Origin: Caulobacter sp. 602-1
Lineage (GTDB): Bacteria > Pseudomonadota > Alphaproteobacteria > Caulobacterales > Caulobacteraceae
DNA length: 64,000 nt
NCBI RefSeq assembly: GCF_003931565.1
Contig: NZ_RRYI01000010.1
Span: 102,230 to 166,229 of the forward strand
Direction of reading: 5' to 3'
Position 1 is the stretch's first letter. The number at the start of each line of letters is the position of its first letter. A model generated the notes under the pieces. The model was not told the origin of the DNA. It saw only the letters and a list, made by a program, of their open reading frames with translations, and did no database searches. This document shows positions 1 through 9,900 of this stretch, one piece after another. Made by a program: the position numbers and the translations under genes.

Positions 1-1
1 C

Positions 2-595
2 ATCACTCGCCCAGCTCTTAACTTCGATGCTCCGGAACCGGTCGTCACGTCGGATCCGAATGCTTCGGCGTTGTTTCCCAGCCAGCCGGTCTATGCTCGC
101 TCGCCGAAGAAGAAGGCGTCCGGCAACCTGCCCCTTCTGATCGGCGTCCCCGTGCTGGCCGTCGCGGCCGGCGCCCTGATCTGGGGCATGAGCGCCAATC
201 GCGGCGAAGCGCCGACCGATCCGCAGTCGCTGAAGACCGCCACGGCCGAGAGCCAGCCCCCGGTCGGCACGACGCCGGTTCCCGCCAGCGCCGCGGCCAC
301 GCCGTCGCCGATCCCGCAGCCGACCGAACTGGCCGCCAACGAGATCCCCGCCCCGGCTCCGGTCGCCCGCTCGACGCCACGCGCCACGGCTCCGGCCCGA
401 ACGGCCGCCCGCCGCGCCGCGCCGGTCGAAACCAGCGCGCCGGACGTCTCGACGGCCGCGACCAACGTCAGCGCCACGGTTCCGGCCGCGCCGCCGACCG
501 TCAGCGCCCCGATCGCCGAACCGGCTCCGCTGGTGATCCCCGCGCCCGCGGCGGCGCAACCGACGCCGCAGCCCGAGGCGACCATCCCTCAGTAG
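2..595 (+). CDS. Membrane-anchored Pro/Ala-rich protein, 5' end outside window
   Basis: The reading frame is open to the left edge (phase beginning at base 2), so the true start lies outside the window; the first in-window start-like codon is TTG at 71. A single hydrophobic segment (LPLLIGVPVLAVAAGALIWG) follows a short basic cytoplasmic stretch (SPKKK). After it comes a long Ala/Pro/Thr-rich, low-complexity tail with no recognisable domain, probably extending into the periplasm. Function unknown. The gene ends at a strong hairpin shared with the convergent gatA. The tail resembles the disordered linkers of envelope proteins, but nothing here assigns a specific role. Confidence 0.7.
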   Translation: MTRPALNFDAPEPVVTSDPNASALFPSQPVYARSPKKKASGNLPLLIGVPVLAVAAGALIWGMSANRGEAPTDPQSLKTATAESQPPVGTTPVPASAAATPSPIPQPTELAANEIPAPAPVARSTPRATAPARTAARRAAPVETSAPDVSTAATNVSATVPAAPPTVSAPIAEPAPLVIPAPAAAQPTPQPEATIPQ

Positions 596-623
596 GCCGG
601 TCACCACACGGCTGAACGAAGAA

Positions 624-650
624 GGGCGGCTCCGCCGGAGCCGCCCTTTT
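624..650. terminator. Bidirectional Rho-independent terminator
   Basis: A perfect 10-bp stem (624-633 with 637-646) closes a 3-nt loop and is followed by TTTT on the plus strand. It lies between the convergent membrane-protein gene and gatA and can serve both. Confidence 0.85.
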
Positions 651-657
651 CCTTAGA

Positions 658-2129
<1,472 letters not shown>

Positions 2130-2130
<1 letters not shown>

Positions 2131-2417
2131 TATTCGACCACTTTCGGCACGACGAAGAAGTTGTTCACGGACTTGGGCGCGTTGCTGGTCACGCGGGCCG
2201 GATCGCCGCCCATGGTGACGACGTCCTCGCGCATCGGCAGACCGGCCGCCACGACGCTGGTCAACGGCTCGGCGCCGTCGGTGTCGACCTCGGCCAGCTG
2301 CTCGATCCACGCCATGATGCCGTTGAGCTCCTGGGCCAGGGCCTCGATGCGCTCTTCGGGTTCGGCGATGCGGGCGAGCCGGGCGACCTTCCGCACGGTC
2401 GCGGCGTCAATGGCCAT
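2130..2417 (-). CDS. gatC: Aspartyl/glutamyl-tRNA(Asn/Gln) amidotransferase subunit C
   Basis: Small 95-residue belt subunit of GatCAB that wraps around and stabilises GatA. It begins MAIDAATVRKVARLARI and contains the typical hydrophobic helix pattern, then the conserved LREDxV-like segment (MREDVVTMGGD) and the NFFVVPKVVE C-terminus. It precedes gatA with a one-base overlap of stop and start. The start is preceded by an AGGAGATC ribosome-binding sequence (minus strand). Confidence 0.96.
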
Positions 2418-2512
2418 GGAGATCTCCTGAAATTCGAACGCGTGGGTTAGCGGTCCCCGCCCCAGGTTTCAAGACGAGGTTTCAAGCGCGTCGGCGCCTG
2501 TTATGAAGCGCC

Positions 2513-2983
2513 ATGCCCGTTCTCGACATCGAAGACTTCGCCGCCGCCCTCCCCCAGTACGCCGCCGTCGTCGGCCTGGACCCCGGCGAGAAGACCATTG
2601 GCGTAGCCGTTTCGGACGTCACCCGCACGGTCGCCAGCCCCATGGCGCTGATCGAGAAGACCAAATTCAGCAAGGACGCCGAGCAGCTGTTCAAGCTGAT
2701 GGACAGCCGCGGCGCGGTCGGCGTCGTCATCGGTCTGCCGATGAACATGGACGGCACCGAAGGCGTGCGTTGCCAGTCCAACCGCGCCCTGGGTCGCAAC
2801 CTGCTGCGCCTCAAGCCCGACCTGCCGATCACCTTCTGGGACGAGCGCCTGTCGACAGCGGCCGTGACCCGGGTGCTGATCGACGAGCACGACGTCTCGC
2901 GCAAGCGCCGCGACGAGGTCGTCGACAAGATGGCGGCCGGCTGGATCCTGCAGGGCGCGCTGGAACGGCTGCGGAGCCTCTAG
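2513..2983 (+). CDS. ruvX: Putative pre-16S rRNA nuclease (YqgF/RuvX family)
   Basis: 156-residue RNase H-fold protein of the YqgF family, linked in other bacteria to trimming of the 16S rRNA 5' end. The first catalytic Asp lies in VGLDPGEKTIGVAVSD, the Glu/Asp region in WDERLSTAAV, and the C-terminal conserved Asp in DKMAAGWILQ. The length and the GLPMNMDGTEG loop match the family. Divergent from gatCA with about 95 bp between starts, so the two probably share a promoter region. Confidence 0.92.
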   Translation: MPVLDIEDFAAALPQYAAVVGLDPGEKTIGVAVSDVTRTVASPMALIEKTKFSKDAEQLFKLMDSRGAVGVVIGLPMNMDGTEGVRCQSNRALGRNLLRLKPDLPITFWDERLSTAAVTRVLIDEHDVSRKRRDEVVDKMAAGWILQGALERLRSL

Positions 2984-3077
2984 CCGCGCCCTTTTTTCGC
3001 CTGGCGCCAGAATATCCGGGCTTTTTGGACTCCGGCCCGTATGGATAAGCTTGGCTCATTCGCGGACGGGGACGGTC

Positions 3078-3392
3078 ATGAAGGCCAGGAGGTTCGGCAG
3101 GTCGAGACACGCCGCCACGGCAAGCGCCGTCCTGCTCGTCACCCTGACGGCCGGCGGGAGCCTCGCGGGCGCGGGCGACGACTGCCCGCCCAATCCCGAA
3201 CCGGGCAAATGCTACGAGAAGGTCTACCGGCCCGCTCAGTACGAGAGCTATGTCGACCAGGAAGCGGACCAGCAGCGCCCGGCCCCGCAGGCTTATCGCC
3301 CCGTCACCAAGCAGCGGAAGATTCGCGAGGCCAGCTTCGTGTGGCAGGTCATTTCCTGCGACGGCCGCCTTCCCGCCAGACGCGATCACTAA
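3078..3392 (+). CDS. Small secreted cysteine-containing protein
   Basis: 104 residues from ATG 3078; an in-frame TTG at 3051 would add nine residues but is less likely. The N-terminus is very basic (MKARRFGRSRH) and is followed by a hydrophobic stretch ending in GGSLAGAGDD, a plausible Sec signal peptide. The mature part has a CPPNPEPGKCYEKVYRPAQY motif and a third Cys near the C-terminus (VISCDG). The CYEKV..P pattern occurs in small uncharacterised envelope proteins. Function unknown. Confidence 0.65.
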   Translation: MKARRFGRSRHAATASAVLLVTLTAGGSLAGAGDDCPPNPEPGKCYEKVYRPAQYESYVDQEADQQRPAPQAYRPVTKQRKIREASFVWQVISCDGRLPARRDH

Positions 3393-3603
3393 CCGCATTC
3401 AGCCGCGACTTGCGCTGGCGAGGTCCATAACATCCCTAGACGCGAGTTTTCCTCGTTTCGGGGAGCGGGGAACTCCCTTCCTTGGGGAAAAACCGCGACA
3501 ACATTGTTCTGCTTTTGAATATGGTTAAGGTCGCGCCCCGGATCGAACCCCTGGTTCGCTCCGGGGCGATGTATACCTGGGTTGAGGGCAACGAGGGGCT
3601 CGG

Positions 3604-4086
3604 ATGACTAAAAAGGTCTTGATGGGGCTGATGGCGTTCGCCGTCGCCGGTTTGTCGGTCAGCTCGGCGATGGCCGACGGACGCAACTATGCGCCGCGAC
3701 CGGTTCCGCGCTATGCGCCCGCTCCGCCGCCGCAAAGCTATCCGCCCCCGCCGCCCCCGCCGTCGGGTCCGACCAGCATCGACTGCCTCTGCACGCGCGC
3801 CGTGGTCTTCTACGGCCCGACCTCGGGCTATGGCGACATCACCGTCGCCGCGCCGGGCGTCCGCGTCATCGGCGAGCCGGTCGTCGTGCCGTCGGGCCGC
3901 ATCGATATCCAGGGGCCGCCGGTCTATGTGGACGCGCCGCCGGTTCGCGTGGCCGCGCCCCAGATCTATCTGCACCGTCCGGAAGTCTTCGTCCGCCCGT
4001 CGGCCGTCACGGTCGAGGCGCCGGAAATCCACTTCACGGGCTGCGCCGACGGCGTGCGCTGCGAGCCGGCCCCGACGCGCCACTAA
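3604..4086 (+). CDS. Secreted proline-rich protein
   Basis: 160 residues. A clear signal peptide (MTKKVLMGLMAFAVAGLSVSSAMA) is followed by a Pro-rich stretch with runs of PPP, then a CLCTR motif and a Val/Pro-rich repetitive region with recurring V(Y/R/F)V-P steps, ending with CADGVRC. Four cysteines may form two disulfides. Probably periplasmic or surface located. No enzymatic motif is visible. A strong terminator follows at once, so it is likely a single-gene unit. Confidence 0.75.
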   Translation: MTKKVLMGLMAFAVAGLSVSSAMADGRNYAPRPVPRYAPAPPPQSYPPPPPPPSGPTSIDCLCTRAVVFYGPTSGYGDITVAAPGVRVIGEPVVVPSGRIDIQGPPVYVDAPPVRVAAPQIYLHRPEVFVRPSAVTVEAPEIHFTGCADGVRCEPAPTRH

Positions 4087-4111
4087 GGCTCGGGACCAGC
4101 CGAAAGAATTC

Positions 4112-4145
4112 GAGGCGGGAGGCCACAAGCCTCCCGCCTCTTTTC
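4112..4145 (+). terminator. Rho-independent terminator of the Pro-rich secreted protein gene
   Basis: A perfect 12-bp stem (4112-4123 with 4129-4140) with a 5-nt loop, followed by TTTT. It begins 26 nt after the stop codon and also lies 3' of the convergent gene at 4159. Confidence 0.85.
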
Positions 4146-4158
4146 GTTTGGAGCGATC

Positions 4159-4674
4159 TTAGTGTTGCGGGACCGCGCAGAACTCGCGGGCTTCACGCGC
4201 CAGGGTCAGGTCGCCGCCTTCCAGCGCGGTCTTCACCGCGTCGTCGCAACGCTTCTCGCTGAGCAGGCTCGTGACATGGCTCCGCAGCGTCGCGGCGTTG
4301 AGCGCGGCTTCACGCAGGATCTGGGCTTCCTTGCGCTCGCCCGGCAGGCACGGCGAGTACCACTTGGCGTCGGCGCAGCGAGCGATCAGGCGCGTCTGGC
4401 GCGCGGCCTCGGCGCGGTTGTCGATCGGCGCGGCGACCGGCGCCTGCGGCGGCTGTCGAGGCGGTTGCGGCGCGGGATCGGTCGGCATGGCCAGCGACGG
4501 CGCGACCATGACTCCAGGCGGCGCGGGATCCAGCGGGCGCACGATGGTGGCCTGCGGGATCTGATAGTGGCAGACCCAGCCCTTCTCGGTCGTCTCGCAC
4601 GACTGCAGCGTCGCCTTCGTCTCCTGGGACGACGGCTCGGCGGTCTGCAGCAAGGCGATCAAGAGGAACAGCAT
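4159..4674 (-). CDS. Secreted protein with paired cysteines, function unknown
   Basis: 171 residues from ATG 4674; a GTG two codons upstream is the alternative start. The N-terminal hydrophobic helix (MLFLLIALLQTA) is a probable signal or anchor. The following part holds ATLQSCETTEKGWVCHYQ, a Pro-rich linker, and a helical C-terminal region with ARCADAKWYSPCLPGER and further Cys residues. Six cysteines suggest a disulfide-bonded periplasmic protein. No recognised family. Monocistronic, convergent with the preceding gene. Confidence 0.7.
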   Translation of the reverse strand: MLFLLIALLQTAEPSSQETKATLQSCETTEKGWVCHYQIPQATIVRPLDPAPPGVMVAPSLAMPTDPAPQPPRQPPQAPVAAPIDNRAEAARQTRLIARCADAKWYSPCLPGERKEAQILREAALNAATLRSHVTSLLSEKRCDDAVKTALEGGDLTLAREAREFCAVPQH

Positions 4675-4863
4675 GGCCACCCCCGCGGAGCCTGTGCGAA
4701 ACGCATGCGGCCAGAGTACCCACCTTAGCCGTCCGGCAACAAGCGCAAGCGTCCCGGAAGCGCGCTCGAGATGTCAAACTTCGTGAATATTCCTGAGGAC
4801 AGCTTCGGCGGCGGCGTCCGCCGCGCTTCCCTTCCCCTCCAAAGCCGCCTATGAGGCGAGCTC

Positions 4864-5859
4864 ATGAAGGCACCAGCCCATGATCCCGCCCGCGCGGCCA
4901 TCGATGCGATCCGCGCCCGCGTCTTTGCCTTTCCCAAACGCCATTTCCTGTCCGCCGGGGACCTGAACGCCCCCCAGGCGACGGATCTGCTGGACCTGGC
5001 CGACGCCTTCGTCGCCTTCAACCGCCAGACGTCCAAGAGCCTGGATCTGCTGCGCGGCCGGACGCTGATGAACCTGTTCTTCGAGAACAGCACCCGCACC
5101 CAGAGCTCGTTCGAACTGGCGGGCAAGCGGCTGGGCGCCGACGTCGTCAACATGAACCCCAAGACCTCGTCGGTGGCCAAGGGCGAGACCCTGATCGACA
5201 CCGCGGTCACCCTGAACGCCATGCGGCCCGACCTCCTGGTCATCCGCCACGCCTCGTCGGGCGCGGCCAGCCTGCTAAGCCAGAAGGTCAGCGGCCACGT
5301 GGTCAACGCCGGCGACGGCCAGCACGAGCATCCGACCCAGGCCCTGCTGGACGCCCTGTCGATCCGCCGCGCGTTCGGCCGCGTCTCGGGCCTGACCGTG
5401 GCGATCTGCGGCGACGTGCTGCACAGCCGCGTGGCGCGCTCGAACGTCTCCCTGCTGCACACCCTGGGCGCCAGCGTGCGCCTGGTCGGCCCGCCCACCC
5501 TGATGCCGGCTCAGGCCGAGCGCTGGGGGGTCACCGTCCACCACGACATGAAGTCCGGCCTGGCCGGCGCCGACGTCGTCATGATGCTGCGCCTGCAGCT
5601 GGAGCGGATGCAGGGCGCCTTCGTGCCCTCGACCCGCGAGTACTTCCGGTTCTACGGCCTTGATCGCGAAAAGCTCTCCCGCGCCGCCCCCGGAGCCAAG
5701 GTCATGCACCCCGGCCCCATGAACCGAGGCGTCGAGATCGACTCGGACGTCGCCGACGATCCGGCCGTCAGCCTGATCCAGGACCAGGTCGAGATGGGCG
5801 TCGCCGCCCGGATGGCGGTGCTGACCAGCCTTTCGGCCCGTCTGGAGGCGAAGCAATGA
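4864..5859 (+). CDS. pyrB: Aspartate carbamoyltransferase catalytic chain
   Basis: Joins carbamoyl phosphate and aspartate in step two of pyrimidine synthesis. 331 residues with the carbamoyl-phosphate motif FFENSTRTQSSFE (Ser76-Thr-Arg-Thr79), the HPTQALLD motif and the MHPGPMNRGVE segment of the aspartate domain. The gene overlaps the downstream dihydroorotase-like gene by four bases (ATGA). This pairing of a catalytic ATCase with an inactive dihydroorotase homologue is known from other bacteria, where the pair forms a stable dodecamer. No regulatory pyrI is adjacent. Confidence 0.97.
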   Translation: MKAPAHDPARAAIDAIRARVFAFPKRHFLSAGDLNAPQATDLLDLADAFVAFNRQTSKSLDLLRGRTLMNLFFENSTRTQSSFELAGKRLGADVVNMNPKTSSVAKGETLIDTAVTLNAMRPDLLVIRHASSGAASLLSQKVSGHVVNAGDGQHEHPTQALLDALSIRRAFGRVSGLTVAICGDVLHSRVARSNVSLLHTLGASVRLVGPPTLMPAQAERWGVTVHHDMKSGLAGADVVMMLRLQLERMQGAFVPSTREYFRFYGLDREKLSRAAPGAKVMHPGPMNRGVEIDSDVADDPAVSLIQDQVEMGVAARMAVLTSLSARLEAKQ

Positions 5860-7157
5860 CGTCCGCCCAGCCCATCGCCCTCGTCAACGCTCGTCTGGTC
5901 GACCCGGAAAGCGGCTATGACGGCCCCGGCGGCGTCATCGTCTCAGAAGGCGTCATCGCCGACGTCGCCAAGGGCCGCGAGTTCGGGAAACTCTCAAAGG
6001 CCGTGCGGGTCATCGACTGCGGCGGGGCGCTTCTGGCCCCCGGCCTGATCGACCTGCGCGTCCGCACCGGCGAGCCCGGGGCCGAGACCAAGGAAACCCT
6101 GGCTTCGGCGGCGAAGGCCGCGGCGGCCGGCGGCGTCACCTCGATGGTCGTCCAGCCCGACACGGCCCCGGCCATCGACGATCCCAGCGTCGTCGACTTC
6201 ATCCTGCGCCGGGCCCGCGATATCGACAGCGCCCGCATCCTGGTGGCCGGCGCGGCGACCAAGGGCCTGCACGGCGAGCAGATGGCCGAGATCGGCCTGA
6301 TGCGCGAGGCCGGCTGCGTCTACATCACCGACGCGGGCAAGCCGATCGTCGACAGCAAGGTCATGCAGCGCGTCCTGACCTACGCCAAGGGCTTCGACAC
6401 CCTGCTGGCCCACCGTCCGATGGACCCCTGGCTGGCCAAGGGCGGCGCGGCGATCGGCGGCGAATTCGCCGGCCGCATGGGCCTGCCGTCCATCTCGCCG
6501 ATGGCCGAGCGGATCATGCTGGAGCGCGACGTCGCCCTGCTGGAAGCCACCGGCGGCCGGCTGTTGGTCGACCAGATCACCTCGGCCCAGGCGTTGGAGA
6601 CGCTTCAGCGCGCCAAGAAAAAGGGCCTGCGGATCAGCGCCTCGGTGTCGATCAACCATCTGTCCTTCAACGAACTGGACATCGGCGACTACCGCACTTT
6701 CGCCAAGCTGAACCCGCCCCTGCGCGGCGAGGACGATCGCCAGGCGCTGATCGAGGCCCTTGCCTCGGGCCTGATCGATATCGTCGTCTCGTCGCACAGC
6801 CCCGCCCCGGCTGAGGACAAGCGCCTGCCGTTCGACGAGGCCGCGCCGGGCGCGGTGGGTCTTGAGACCCTGCTGCCGGCCCTGCTGTCGCTGTATCACG
6901 ACGAGCGCATCGCCCTCGTCGACCTGATCCGCGCCGTCACCCTGGCCCCGGCCGAGCTGCTGGGCCTGCGCGGCGGGAGGATCGCCCCGGGGGCTCCGGC
7001 CGACCTCGTGCTGTGCGACATCGACGCTCCGATCATCGTCGACGCCGCACGCCTGCTGTCGAAGTCCAAGAACTCGCCGTTCGACGGACGCAGGCTGCAG
7101 GGCCAGGTGCTGATGACGGTCGTGGACGGACGCGTGGCGCACCGGGCGGAGGGCTGA
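5856..7157 (+). CDS. pyrC: Dihydroorotase-like protein (PyrC'), probably non-catalytic
   Basis: 433-residue member of the amidohydrolase/dihydroorotase family. The canonical metal-binding HxH after PGLID is replaced: the sequence reads APGLIDLRVRTGEPG, with Arg68 and Arg70 in place of both His. The later site that normally reads DHAPH is SSHSPAP, so the catalytic Asp is also lost. The fold, length and position (four-base overlap with pyrB) match the PyrC' subunits that assemble with ATCase without DHOase activity. The inference is a structural or regulatory partner of PyrB, with a catalytic dihydroorotase encoded elsewhere. Confidence 0.9.
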   Translation: MTSAQPIALVNARLVDPESGYDGPGGVIVSEGVIADVAKGREFGKLSKAVRVIDCGGALLAPGLIDLRVRTGEPGAETKETLASAAKAAAAGGVTSMVVQPDTAPAIDDPSVVDFILRRARDIDSARILVAGAATKGLHGEQMAEIGLMREAGCVYITDAGKPIVDSKVMQRVLTYAKGFDTLLAHRPMDPWLAKGGAAIGGEFAGRMGLPSISPMAERIMLERDVALLEATGGRLLVDQITSAQALETLQRAKKKGLRISASVSINHLSFNELDIGDYRTFAKLNPPLRGEDDRQALIEALASGLIDIVVSSHSPAPAEDKRLPFDEAAPGAVGLETLLPALLSLYHDERIALVDLIRAVTLAPAELLGLRGGRIAPGAPADLVLCDIDAPIIVDAARLLSKSKNSPFDGRRLQGQVLMTVVDGRVAHRAEG

Positions 7158-7265
7158 CGCCTTAGGCGGCGGTCGCGGAGCCGGTTTCAAATATCGCCGG
7201 TCTCCCATTGTTAAAAGACCGGGTCTCCAGCATTCTCCCCGCACGCGTATCCGGGGGGAAACCAG

Positions 7266-7988
7266 ATGACCGCGATGGAGATGAGCCGTCGGCCCGCAGC
7301 CAGTGTCGGCCGCCGGTTCTACCTGATCATGTCGCTGCTGATGGCCGCCGTGTTCGTTGGCGGCTTCTCCACGACGGTGCCAGGCGACTTCGCTCCGCCG
7401 GGCCTGCCGCTGCTGCTCCATGTCCACGGCGCGATCTCGACCTGCTGGGTTCTGTTGTTCGTGGCCCAACCCGCTTTCATCGCGCGCGGATCGCTGAAGC
7501 TGCACCGGCAGGTGGGCATGGCGGGAGCCGGGCTGGCGGGACTGATGGCGATCATGGCCTTGGTCGCGACGGTTTTCGCGATCCGCTACGGCAGGATCCC
7601 TCCGTTCTTCCCGCCCCCCATCTTCCTGTTCCTGAACTTGCTGGGCATCCTGGCCTTCGCCGGACTGATCGCGGGCGGCGTCGCCCTGCGGCGCAAGGCC
7701 GAATGGCACAAGCGCCTGATGCTGTGCGCGACCATCACCATACTCGGCCCTGGCCTGGGCCGTTTGCTGCCGATGCCGTCATTCGGCGAGGCCGCGCCAT
7801 TGGTGATGTTTGGCGTCATCCTGCTGTTCGGCCTGGCCGGCCCTGTCGCCGACCTCGTGACCCGCAAGCGCGTTCACCCCGCCTACGCCTGGGGTCTGGC
7901 CGCGATCGTCCTCAGCAACGTGCTGGTCGCGCCGCTGGCTTTCTCGCCGCTTGGCCAAACGCTGCTGGCTCTGGTGCAAGGCGGCTGA
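7266..7988 (+). CDS. Multi-pass membrane protein, function unknown
   Basis: 240 residues with about seven hydrophobic helices: FYLIMSLLMAAVFVGGF, a helix containing HVHGAISTCWVLLFV, then LAGLMAIMALVATVFAI and four more. Conserved-looking His residues lie near membrane boundaries (HVHGAIS, KLHRQVG, EWHKRLM), a pattern seen in uncharacterised DUF2306-like or haem-binding-like membrane proteins. The SD is weak. Neighbouring pyrC and plsY give no functional clue. No specific function can be given. Confidence 0.7.
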   Translation: MTAMEMSRRPAASVGRRFYLIMSLLMAAVFVGGFSTTVPGDFAPPGLPLLLHVHGAISTCWVLLFVAQPAFIARGSLKLHRQVGMAGAGLAGLMAIMALVATVFAIRYGRIPPFFPPPIFLFLNLLGILAFAGLIAGGVALRRKAEWHKRLMLCATITILGPGLGRLLPMPSFGEAAPLVMFGVILLFGLAGPVADLVTRKRVHPAYAWGLAAIVLSNVLVAPLAFSPLGQTLLALVQGG

Positions 7989-8091
7989 CCGCCGGTTTTG
8001 CCCCAGCTCCGAGTCTGCACTACACCTGTGCCCCACAACTCTCGCTTGCGCAGCGGTTGAATTCGCGCGCAACTCGCCCTAGGGTCGAAAC

Positions 8092-8745
8092 GTGCAAGAT
8101 CTCGCCGCCGCCACCTATCTGACGCTCGCCATCACCATCGTCGGCGGCTACCTGCTGGGGTCGATCCCCTTCGGGCTGATCGCCACGCGGCTGGGCGGGG
8201 CCGGGGACATCCGCCAGATCGGTTCGGGTAATATCGGCGCGACCAACGTGCTGCGTTCGGGCCGCAAGGACCTGGCGGCCATCACCCTGCTGGGCGACGC
8301 CGGCAAGGGCGTCGTCGCCGTGCTGCTGGCGCGCTACCTGACCCACGGCAATGCGGCGGTGATCGCCCTGGCCGGCGGCGCGGCCTTCCTGGGCCACCTG
8401 TTCCCCGTCTGGCTGAAGTTCAAGGGCGGCAAGGGGGTGGCCACCTTCTACGGCGTGCTGCTGTCGGCCGCCTGGCCGGTGGGGATCGCCGCCGGCGCGA
8501 CCTGGCTGGCCGTGGCCTTCCTGCTGCGCATCAGCTCGCTGGCCGCCCTGGTCGCCGCCGTGCTGGCCGCGCCGTTCGCCCTGGCCTTCGACCAGCCCTA
8601 CCCGATCATGGTCCTGTGCCTGTTCATGGCCGTGCTGATCTTCATCCGCCACCGCGAGAACATCGCCCGCCTGCTGAAGGGCCAGGAGCCCAAGATCGGC
8701 CAGAAGAAGGACGAGGCCCCGCCGCCCGTTATCGACGCGCCGTGA
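8092..8745 (+). CDS. plsY: Glycerol-3-phosphate acyltransferase (acyl-phosphate dependent)
   Basis: Integral membrane enzyme that transfers an acyl group from acyl-phosphate to glycerol-3-phosphate, the first step of phospholipid synthesis. The GTG start gives 217 residues. Motif 1 is YLLGSIPFGLI, motif 2 is IRQIGSGNIGATNVLR and motif 3 is GHLFPVWLKFKGGKGVAT, all diagnostic of PlsY. Five hydrophobic helices are visible and the C-terminal tail is charged. It overlaps dprA by four bases (GTGA), so both are co-transcribed. Confidence 0.96.
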   Translation: MQDLAAATYLTLAITIVGGYLLGSIPFGLIATRLGGAGDIRQIGSGNIGATNVLRSGRKDLAAITLLGDAGKGVVAVLLARYLTHGNAAVIALAGGAAFLGHLFPVWLKFKGGKGVATFYGVLLSAAWPVGIAAGATWLAVAFLLRISSLAALVAAVLAAPFALAFDQPYPIMVLCLFMAVLIFIRHRENIARLLKGQEPKIGQKKDEAPPPVIDAP

Positions 8746-9839
8746 CACCAGGCCGGCTCTCGGACATCCAGCGCTTCGCCTGGCTGCGCCTGGCGCGCAC
8801 CGAGACCGTCGGCCCCGTCGCCTTCGAACATCTGATCGCCCGCTACGGCACGCCCGAGCGGGCGCTGTCGGCCCTGCCCGACCTCTCCCGCCGCGGCGGT
8901 CGCGCCGTCCCGCTGGCCCTGCCGCCGCGCGAGGCCATCGAACGAGAGCTGGAGGCCGGCGAGAAGCTCGGCGCGCGCCTGATCTGCGGCTGCGAGCCGG
9001 ACTTCCCGCCGCGCCTGGCCGCGCTGGATCCGCCACCGCCGGTGATCTGGACGCTGGGGCGCGCCGAACTTCTCTCCGAGCCCTGCCTGGCCATTGTCGG
9101 GGCCCGCATCGCCTCGGCCGCCGGCCAGCGCTTCGCCCGCCAGCTGGCCACGGACCTGGGGACCGCCGGCTATGTCGTCGTCTCGGGCATGGCGCGCGGC
9201 ATCGACGGCGCGGCGCACGAGGGCTCGCTGGCCACCGGCGCCGTGGCCGTGCTGGGCGGCGGGGTCGGCGATGTCTATCCGCCCGAGCACGACAAGCTGC
9301 ACGCGCGCCTGGCCGCCGAGGGCTGCATCGTCTCCGAGAGCGCGCCCGACCGCCGCGCCCAGGCCAAGGACTTCCCGCGCCGCAACCGGATCATTTCTGG
9401 CCTGTCCCTGGGGGTCGTTGTGGTCGAGGCCGAGCTGAAGTCCGGTTCGCTGATCACCGCCCGCTTGGCCGCCGAACAGGGCCGCGATGTCTTCGCGGTG
9501 CCAGGTTCGCCGCTGGACCCGCGCTCGAAGGGCACGAACGACCTGATCCGTCAGGGCGCGATCCTGTGCGAAGGCGCAGAGGACGTGCTGCGCTCGCTGT
9601 CGGGCCAGACCCATCTGCGCGAGCGCGAGCGCGGCTACGAGGCCCAGCCGGACCTGGAGATCGACCACGACGCCTTGCGCGAGCGCGTCGCCGCCCTGCT
9701 CTCGCCCACGCCGATCTCGCGCGACGATCTGGTTCGCGCCGCGGCCGCGCCCGCCTCGGCGGTGATGGCGGCATTGGTGGAATTGAGTCTGGCCGGCCGG
9801 GCCGAGCTGCTGGACGGCGGACTGGTGGCTGGTGTGTAA
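8742..9839 (+). CDS. dprA: DNA-processing protein DprA
   Basis: Loads RecA on incoming single-stranded DNA in natural transformation. 365 residues from GTG 8742, which overlaps the plsY stop by four bases; the longer open frame inside plsY is not real. The N-terminal SAM-like helices are followed by the Rossmann-like DNA-processing domain (IVGARIASAAGQRFAR; VVVSGMARGIDGAAHEG; FPRRNRIISGLS; GSLITARLA) and a C-terminal winged helix (TPISRDDLVRAA to LAGRAEL). The full domain set suggests a working protein. Confidence 0.95.
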   Translation: MTPGRLSDIQRFAWLRLARTETVGPVAFEHLIARYGTPERALSALPDLSRRGGRAVPLALPPREAIERELEAGEKLGARLICGCEPDFPPRLAALDPPPPVIWTLGRAELLSEPCLAIVGARIASAAGQRFARQLATDLGTAGYVVVSGMARGIDGAAHEGSLATGAVAVLGGGVGDVYPPEHDKLHARLAAEGCIVSESAPDRRAQAKDFPRRNRIISGLSLGVVVVEAELKSGSLITARLAAEQGRDVFAVPGSPLDPRSKGTNDLIRQGAILCEGAEDVLRSLSGQTHLRERERGYEAQPDLEIDHDALRERVAALLSPTPISRDDLVRAAAAPASAVMAALVELSLAGRAELLDGGLVAGV

Positions 9840-9900
9840 CCTTCGTCGACCATCGCGCGAACTCGTCCGAGTCGCGCGCACGCGACGATCAGGAACACCG

